The position numbers were made by a program, and so were the translations under genes. A DNA stretch of 58,242 bases from an uncultured Opitutia bacterium (GTDB lineage Bacteria > Verrucomicrobiota > Verrucomicrobiia > Opitutales > Opitutaceae): positions 1 through 58,242 of the forward strand of contig CAITWF010000028.1 in NCBI GenBank assembly GCA_903896015.1, written 5' to 3'. The notes below the pieces were generated by a model, which was not told the DNA's origin, ran no database searches, and worked only from the letters and a program-made list of their open reading frames with translations. Below are positions 52,843 through 58,242 of the stretch, piece by piece; the stretch's first letter is position 1; every line of letters begins with the position of its first letter.

Positions 52843-53214
52843 ATGAACGGCCGCTTACTTAATCGCTTTGTGCTTCTGGTCACCGCGTTTTCCGCGGCGA
52901 CAGCACTCGCGCAGGCGGCGGATGCTCCGGCGAAGGTGGAGAAAAGCGCAGCGGTCGCGAAGACGGATGCGTTGCCGGTCTCGGCCGACGTGAAAAAATC
53001 CATCGACCAATTTAACTCGAAGCGTGACGCAATGATTGCCGATCGCGCGGCTAAGCTCGATCAGCTCAAGAACGCGACGGCGGAGCAGAAAAATGCGATT
53101 ATCGAGCAGATGAAGGCGCAGCAAAAGGATCTGCTCGAGGCGCAGAAGGCGCTCGGACGACAGATCCGCGATGAACTTCGGAAACTGCAGCAAAGCCAGC
53201 CTATTGGCCGCTGA
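52843..53214 (+). CDS. Small exported coiled-coil protein
   Basis: 123 residues: signal peptide (MNGRLLNRFVLLVTAFSAAT, cleavage after ALAQAA), then a long charged helix from about 48 to 118 (KSIDQFNSKRDAMIADRAAK, LKNATAEQKNAIIEQMKAQQ) of heptad-like character. No family is recognised; size and composition recall Spy/OmpH-type periplasmic chaperones, but no motif proves it. It has GGAG 6 nt before the ATG, a sigma54-like promoter upstream and a terminator 27 bp after the stop, so it is a single-gene unit. Confidence 0.8.
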   Translation: MNGRLLNRFVLLVTAFSAATALAQAADAPAKVEKSAAVAKTDALPVSADVKKSIDQFNSKRDAMIADRAAKLDQLKNATAEQKNAIIEQMKAQQKDLLEAQKALGRQIRDELRKLQQSQPIGR

Positions 53215-53240
53215 AAATTTCCACGGCGTAATGTTAGTCG

Positions 53241-53274
53241 AAAGGCAACCGTCTTCGGGCGGTTGCCTTTTTCT
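53241..53274 (+). terminator. Rho-independent terminator after the small exported protein
   Basis: Perfect 11-bp stem AAAGGCAACCG (53241-53251) / CGGTTGCCTTT (53260-53270), 8-nt loop, T-rich tail. Confidence 0.9.
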
Positions 53275-53360
53275 TCGTTGCGAGTGGCGGTTTCGGCGTG
53301 ATTTGAATGTCCTGAATCGTCGATGAATCGCACTGTGCAACCCCTGCTCCGTCCCGCGTA

Positions 53361-54524
53361 ATGGCTCGCCGTTCACTCTTGCTGCGCGTATGCGGAGTCC
53401 TGCTTGCGACGTGGGCGCTGGCGCGTGCGCAACCGGCTTCAACCACGGAGTCCGTTTCGCCGCTGAACCTCGCGGCGCTCGTGGCGACGCTTCCGGCCTG
53501 GGGCGGATCGGCGAGCATCGAGACGGGATTCGGCTACAAGGATAACCTTCTCCTCAGCCATACGGGCGAGGAGAGGAGTGCATTCGTCCGCAGCGGCGTA
53601 AACGCCTCGGCGATTCATCTGCGCCTCGGTGACCGGACGGACTATTCGTTTGGGCTGGCAGCGGGCGGCACGCATTATTTTTCTGGCGGGAGTGTCGATC
53701 ACGATGCGCATGCGAGTGCGCTCGCCCGGTGGCGCTGGCACCAAGGCGAGGTCTTCCAATTTGCCTTCGATTTGCAAGGCTACTACCAGGATCAGATTTT
53801 CGACGTGTCGGATACGGAGTTGCAGCGGATTGTAGCGCAGCTCAAGGTCGCTGGCGCGATCGCAGGGCCGACGGTGCGGTGGAGGTTTCTTCCGTGGCTG
53901 TGGCTTGAAGGGCGCGCGGTGCGCAACCGCCGGAGCTATCGTGAGACGGAGTTCGATCACACAATGGACGTGGGCGCGGCGCGGCTCGGGTGGCGGCCCG
54001 GCTCGCAATTCGAATTGAGCCTCGCCGGCACAGAGCGGGCTCGGCGCTACGATTCGCATCCGCAATACTCTGTCAGCGGCCGTCCGCTCACCGGCACACT
54101 CTTGAAAATTTTGGAACGCGAAGCCGAGTTGCGCACGGACATCACGTGGGATAAAGCCGAGCACTGGAAAACGACGACGTTTGCGGGACGCTGTGATTTT
54201 CGGGACAATGGCTCTGGCTACTCGAACTATCGCGAGGGCAGACTTGAACAGGATCTCGACTGGGCGGCTGGCAACTGGCTCATTCATGCCGAGGGTGAGG
54301 CGAAACATCAACTCTACGCGGTGCAGACCGTCGGTCTCGGGCTCAACCCAGCGCCGCGCGTAAAGGACATTTTCGCGGCGCAGGTTCGAGTAGAGCGAAA
54401 GCTCGGTGAACGTTGGACGCTGTATGGAGAATTCAACTGGGAGCGCAATCGCTGCAATGATCCGATCGCGTCCTACAACATGAACGAAGGCTTGCTCGGA
54501 GTGCGGTGGAATTGGGAGAAATAG
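53361..54524 (+). CDS. Predicted outer-membrane beta-barrel protein
   Basis: 387 residues: signal peptide (SLLLRVCGVLLATWALARAQ), then alternating hydrophobic/polar strands separated by charged loops (SASIETGFGYKDNLLLS, DYSFGLAAGGTHYF, FAFDLQGYYQDQ), ending GLLGVRWNWEK. No family signature is recognised; it may be a porin-like barrel of about 16-18 strands. It lies between the small exported protein and the histidine kinase, and is probably co-transcribed with the kinase 18 bp later. Confidence 0.75.
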   Translation: MARRSLLLRVCGVLLATWALARAQPASTTESVSPLNLAALVATLPAWGGSASIETGFGYKDNLLLSHTGEERSAFVRSGVNASAIHLRLGDRTDYSFGLAAGGTHYFSGGSVDHDAHASALARWRWHQGEVFQFAFDLQGYYQDQIFDVSDTELQRIVAQLKVAGAIAGPTVRWRFLPWLWLEGRAVRNRRSYRETEFDHTMDVGAARLGWRPGSQFELSLAGTERARRYDSHPQYSVSGRPLTGTLLKILEREAELRTDITWDKAEHWKTTTFAGRCDFRDNGSGYSNYREGRLEQDLDWAAGNWLIHAEGEAKHQLYAVQTVGLGLNPAPRVKDIFAAQVRVERKLGERWTLYGEFNWERNRCNDPIASYNMNEGLLGVRWNWEK

Positions 54525-54542
54525 TCTTTCCCCATCGCCGCG

Positions 54543-55940
54543 ATGCCCCCACCCGCAACGCCCGCCACGTTTCGCCGCCCGGCGCAACTGCTCATCGTGA
54601 CACTCACGGTGACGGTGTTTGCCGTGGTAGTAGCGTTCGTGACGTTGCAACTGCGCGCCTCGCTGCAAGAGCAGGTGCTTCGACGCGAAGGCGAAGCGCT
54701 TGCCGCCGTCGCCTCGATGCAGCTGGCAAACAACGCCGCCGAACTCGCGAAAGTCGGCGTGACCGACGTGCCCGGCGAGCTCGCCGACGTTGCGTTGAAA
54801 ACGTCCCGGCTGCGTGGCGTCTTCGGCATCCGCGTATTCGACGCGAGCCGCGCCCTGATCGAGGCCGTGCCGTTTGCCTGGACAGAAGAACCGCCAGTTG
54901 CCGCCGACTGGACGCAGCTCGCCGCGGGTGCGCCGATTGCGCGGCTGCGGCGCGGACCTGGGCCCGCGCTCGCCGTCCTCGTGCGCGACAGTTCGTTGCC
55001 GCTGCTGGAGGCTTGGGTGCCTCTGGAGCGCGCCAGCACGCACGCGTTCGCCGGTGCCGCCCAATTTTGGATCGACGGTCGCACCATCGCCGCGGAGCTC
55101 GCCGCACTGGATCGGCGGCTTGCCGTGCAGGCCGGCCTGGCCTGGCTCGCCGGCGCGGCGGTGATCGCGCTCGCGCTCGCGTGGGCGTTTCGCCGGCTCG
55201 CGGCGGCCAACGACGCGCTGCGCCTCCGCAGCGACGATCTTGCGCGCGCCAATCGGGAGTTGGTGCTCGCCGCGAAAACGTCCGCGCTGGGCGCCGTCAC
55301 CGCGCACCTCATTCACGAAATTAAAAATCCCCTCGCCGGCCTTGAGGTGTTCGTCGCAAACCAGGCCGACGGCAGCCAGCGTGACGACGCCGGTGCCGAA
55401 CTCGCCGCCGCGTCCGAACTCACGCGCCGCCTCCGCACGATGATCAACGATGTGGTCGCGGTCCTGCGCGACGAGCAGCACGGCGCGTCGTTCGAACTCA
55501 CCGCGGCGGAAGTTTGCGAACTTGCGCTCGCGCGCGCGCGCCCAGCCGCCGCCGCGCGCGGCATCGTGCTCGACTGCGATCGGTCGCCGGCGGTGTCCCT
55601 GGCCGGTCGCCGCGCCAACCTCGCCTGCCTCGTCCTGCACAATCTGCTGCAGAACGCCCTCGAAGCTTCGCCCGCGGGCGGTCGCGTGCGACTCGCCGCG
55701 GTCGCCGAAAAAAAGGCCGGCGATGAGCTCGCGTTTCTCGTCGAGGATTCTGGCGCGGGACTGCCCGACGCGGTGCGTGCGCGGCTTTTCCAACCCTGCC
55801 CGAGCGGCAAACCGGGCGGCAGCGGACTGGGCCTCGCGTTGAGCGCGCAGCTTGCGGCCCAAGCGGGCGGTCGGCTGGAGCTCGTGCGCAGCGATTCCTC
55901 CGGCACTTGTTTCCGGCTTGTGCTGTCGGTTGGCGGATGA
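54543..55940 (+). CDS. Sensor histidine kinase (NtrB/AtoS-like C-terminus)
   Basis: 465 residues: TM1 at about 15-37, a periplasmic domain (about 40-195), TM2 at about 197-217 (GLAWLAGAAVIALALAWAF), then HisKA with H258 in LIHEIKNPLAGLEVF and an HATPase with N-box VLHNLLQNALEAS, G1 VEDSGAGLP and G2 GGSGLGLALS. HisKA of the HEIKNPL type pairs with NtrC regulators, which fits the regulator at 51314. The signal sensed is unknown. Confidence 0.92.
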   Translation: MPPPATPATFRRPAQLLIVTLTVTVFAVVVAFVTLQLRASLQEQVLRREGEALAAVASMQLANNAAELAKVGVTDVPGELADVALKTSRLRGVFGIRVFDASRALIEAVPFAWTEEPPVAADWTQLAAGAPIARLRRGPGPALAVLVRDSSLPLLEAWVPLERASTHAFAGAAQFWIDGRTIAAELAALDRRLAVQAGLAWLAGAAVIALALAWAFRRLAAANDALRLRSDDLARANRELVLAAKTSALGAVTAHLIHEIKNPLAGLEVFVANQADGSQRDDAGAELAAASELTRRLRTMINDVVAVLRDEQHGASFELTAAEVCELALARARPAAAARGIVLDCDRSPAVSLAGRRANLACLVLHNLLQNALEASPAGGRVRLAAVAEKKAGDELAFLVEDSGAGLPDAVRARLFQPCPSGKPGGSGLGLALSAQLAAQAGGRLELVRSDSSGTCFRLVLSVGG

Positions 55941-56007
55941 CGCTCGCTGCGGGGCCGGTCCGCCAATTTTTTTTGCCATCACGTCTTCTCACTTTAGAGG
56001 AATGGGT

Positions 56008-58020
56008 ATGAGGGGCCCTCGCATCGTTTCGCGGCTGTTGTTCGCCGCGCTGCTCGCCGCATTCTGGGCGGGCGGGCTCTTTGCGCAGAAGGACGGAGAT
56101 CTCCGTTGGAAGGCGGTGCAAGCCAGCGGCCGCTACATTGTGTCTTCGCCCGCCGTGGCGGCGGACGGGACGATTTTTGTCGGAGTTTGGATCGATAGCA
56201 CGCCGAACCGCGGCCTCCTGCTCGCCGTCAACGCCCGCGATGGCTCGCTCAAGTGGCAATTTCCAAAAGTCACGGATCCCGCGATCAACCGTGTCGAATC
56301 CTCGCCGGCGATCAGCCCGGATGGCAGCACGGTTTATTTTGGCGGTGGCGACGGCAAGCTCTACGCACTCGACACCGCCACGGGGACGAAAAAATCTGAG
56401 TTCACCTCGTCCGCGGCGGAGATTCCCAATTCGCCCACGATTGCCGCAGACGGCACGGTTTATGTCGTCTCCAGCGATCTCGTGTTGCACGCGTTGACGT
56501 CGACGTTGACCGAGCGTTGGAAGCACGTCGCCGGCTACTCCGTCTCCATTGACACGGCGGTGGCCATCGGCGGTGACGGCACAGTTTATACGGGAGCGTT
56601 CGATGAAAACCTCTACGCGCTCAACTCTGATGGGAGTGAGCAATGGCGTACGGCCGCGGGTGCGGCGATCCTGACGTCGCCAGTAATCTCCCCTGACGGT
56701 ACGATCTACGTCGGCACAAGCGACAACCGGCTCGTCGCGCTCACGCGCGCGGGGCCGAAGTGGAGTTTTTCGGTGGGTAGCCTTATTCTGTCGGCGCCGA
56801 GCCTCGCGGCCGACGGCACGATCTATTTTGGCGCAACCGACAACCAATTCTACGCGCTGAACCCCGACGGCACCGTGAAATGGCAGCGCGACCTCCGCGT
56901 AGGCATCCTCACCTCGCCCGCCGTGCGCGGCGACGGCACGATCATCTTCGGTGCGAACGATAACCTCGTGCACGCGTTTAACCCCGACGGCTCGACCAAG
57001 TGGACCGTCACGACCGGCGACTATGTTCAATCTTCCCCGGCGATCGCCGCCGACGGCACCACCTACGTCGGCTCGTTCGACGGCAGCCTCTACGCTATCT
57101 ACGGCAATCCTTCGCCGATCTCGCCACTCTCGAGCTTCTCCAGCTGGCCGATGTTCAATCACGATGCCGCGCACAGCGGCCGCACCATCACCGCCACCGG
57201 CAACGCGTATCTCGTCAATCTCTCGACGCTCGGTCCCGCTGGCGGCACCACGAACCTCATCGCGGGCTTCGTCGTGCGCGGCACCGCGGCGAAAAAATTC
57301 CTGATCCGCGCCGTCGGGCCGACGCTCGCGTCGTCACCGTTTTCTCTCACGGGCATGCTCGCTGACCCAGCCTTATCGGTCGTGGCCGGCGGAATTGAAG
57401 TCGCCGCCAACGACAACTGGAACGACAATTTTCTCGACCTCGTCAATGTCACCAACGGCCTCGCATTTCCGCTCGGGGCCGGCGAAAAGGACGCGGCGGT
57501 CGTGGTCTCGCTGGCCCCGGCCAATTACGGTGCGGTGGTGAAATCAAGTGATGGCGGCTCGGGCGCGGCGCTCGTCGAAGTTTACGATGCTGAGGCTGGC
57601 TCGCCCGCGGCGCGCCTCGTGAATCTCTCCACCCGAGCCCAGGCGGGCGGCGGCTCAGGCATCCTCACCGCCGGCCTCGTGATCGGCGGCTCAGGGAGCC
57701 TGCGCGTGCTGCTGCGCGCGATCGGTCCGGGACTCGCGCCGTTCGGCGTCAGTGGCTACCTCACCCAGCCCACGATGCGCGTGTTCGACACCGCCTCGCG
57801 CGAGATCGGGCGTAACACCGGCTGGACGAGCGGCGGCCTTACGGAGGATCTCGCCGCCGCGGCGCGGCTCACCGGCGCATTCGCGCTGGCGGCGAGCGGC
57901 GCGGGCGCCGCGGATTGTGCGGCGGTCTTCACGCTCGCGCCCGGCAACTACACGATTCAGGTGGGAGGCGTCAGTGGCGCGGCAGGCGAGGCGCTGGTCG
58001 AAGTCTACGTCGTTCCGTGA
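56008..58020 (+). CDS. Exported PQQ-like beta-propeller protein with two C-terminal modules
   Basis: 670 residues. ATG 56008 is chosen because AGAGGA lies 6 nt upstream; it gives a signal peptide (VSRLLFAALLAAFWAGGLFA). Residues about 30-370 form eight or so PQQ-type blades with repeated SSPAVAADGTIFVG, KLYALDTATG and NLYALNSDGSEQW motifs. Two tandem copies of a module follow (about 395-525 and 535-670), each beginning YLVNLSTLGPAG or RLVNLSTRAQAG and ending ALVEVYDAE / ALVEVYVVP. The same module ends the DUF4331 protein. The propeller has no obvious PQQ-binding Cys pair, so an enzyme role is not claimed. Confidence 0.88.
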   Translation: MRGPRIVSRLLFAALLAAFWAGGLFAQKDGDLRWKAVQASGRYIVSSPAVAADGTIFVGVWIDSTPNRGLLLAVNARDGSLKWQFPKVTDPAINRVESSPAISPDGSTVYFGGGDGKLYALDTATGTKKSEFTSSAAEIPNSPTIAADGTVYVVSSDLVLHALTSTLTERWKHVAGYSVSIDTAVAIGGDGTVYTGAFDENLYALNSDGSEQWRTAAGAAILTSPVISPDGTIYVGTSDNRLVALTRAGPKWSFSVGSLILSAPSLAADGTIYFGATDNQFYALNPDGTVKWQRDLRVGILTSPAVRGDGTIIFGANDNLVHAFNPDGSTKWTVTTGDYVQSSPAIAADGTTYVGSFDGSLYAIYGNPSPISPLSSFSSWPMFNHDAAHSGRTITATGNAYLVNLSTLGPAGGTTNLIAGFVVRGTAAKKFLIRAVGPTLASSPFSLTGMLADPALSVVAGGIEVAANDNWNDNFLDLVNVTNGLAFPLGAGEKDAAVVVSLAPANYGAVVKSSDGGSGAALVEVYDAEAGSPAARLVNLSTRAQAGGGSGILTAGLVIGGSGSLRVLLRAIGPGLAPFGVSGYLTQPTMRVFDTASREIGRNTGWTSGGLTEDLAAAARLTGAFALAASGAGAADCAAVFTLAPGNYTIQVGGVSGAAGEALVEVYVVP

Positions 58021-58242
58021 GTCGCGCGGGCGATCGTATCTAATAACTATAAATTATCCTTGCTCCAGTTGCCTTTCACGGTATCCGAAATATTGCTTTA
58101 GCCTAAAAACGGCGATTGAAACCGACCCCGGCGATCGCGCTCGCCGAGTTTCGTATAGTTTTTTGTGCAGGAGGCCGACCGAAGCCGGCGGAATCAGGCT
58201 GGAGCCGGCAGCGCCGGTGGGGCCGGCCCCTTGATCCCGAAA
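58021..58242. other. Right-edge region: AT-rich then GC-hairpin-rich, no gene seen
   Basis: It begins AT-rich (TCTAATAACTATAAATTATC at 58039-58058) and ends with dense GC palindromes, including GGGGCCGGCCCC (58219-58230) and GCCGGC/GCCGGT copies from 58183. No ORF is complete. It could be the 5' flank of a gene or mobile element beyond the window. Confidence 0.4.

Noticed and set aside
53439-55982. An 847-codon open frame on the minus strand
   Set aside because: It is antisense to the well-supported barrel and kinase genes, is Arg/Gly/Ala-rich and matches no family; it is a by-product of high GC.
1-58242. CRISPR array, prophage, tRNA or rRNA genes
   Set aside because: No regularly spaced direct repeats, phage structural genes or tRNA cloverleaf and CCA patterns were seen on either strand by reading.

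Overview
The window is GC-rich, gene-dense bacterial chromosome. Gene content points to Verrucomicrobiota, most likely Opitutaceae. The reasons are the style of the U32 peptidase and NfeD/FloA sets, an ApbE-DUF2271 fusion, and a C-terminal exported module (start NLST, end ALVEVY) that I associate with that family, here on two different secreted proteins. This placement is inference; there is no rRNA in the window. No tRNA, rRNA, CRISPR array or prophage was found. Most genes are ordinary core or envelope functions in short operons.

Layout. 0-10 kb: a gene-end fragment at the left edge, an adenylate-kinase-like protein, a sigma54-type response regulator broken by a one-base frameshift next to its membrane histidine kinase, then a leftward LysR / MFS / U32 (RlhA-like) run. 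10-16 kb: an ECF sigma / membrane anti-sigma / PDZ set, small envelope genes, and a TatA-like / Smr / nucleotide phosphodiesterase operon. 16-28 kb: aldose epimerase facing an NfeD protease / NfeD / FloA operon, a RodZ-like protein and FtsK, mannose-6-phosphate isomerase, an AsmA-like protein, then grpE-dnaJ. 28.0-30.4 kb: an IS607-type mobile element with a serine recombinase and a TnpB-related protein, ending in a run of strong hairpins typical of a guide-RNA (omegaRNA) scaffold. 30.4-34.1 kb: a xylFGH-like sugar ABC transporter whose ATPase has lost its Walker A lysine. 34-38 kb: rfaE2, purN, PepSY and ApbE-DUF2271 genes, and prmA. 38-45.7 kb: HupE/UreJ, TonB receptor, TPR and DUF4331 genes, probably one metal-related envelope module. 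45.8-50.9 kb: CheY-like protein, small membrane proteins, a PL22-like propeller, a YchJ-like SEC-C protein and accBC. 51-56 kb: a second sigma54-type regulator, a small exported coiled-coil protein behind a sigma54-like promoter, an outer-membrane barrel and a histidine kinase. 56-58 kb: an exported PQQ-like propeller.

The most interesting item is the IS607 element. Its TnpB-related protein keeps RuvC-I Asp and RuvC-II Glu, but has no zinc finger and has His where the RuvC-III Asp normally sits. A set of long perfect hairpins overlaps its 3' end. It looks like an RNA-guided nuclease relative with a non-standard active site. Other points worth checking are the in-phase A7 slip site in the first regulator, the Walker A K-to-T change in the xylose transporter ATPase, A-rich repeats inserted in frame in conserved genes, and the second sigma54 circuit.
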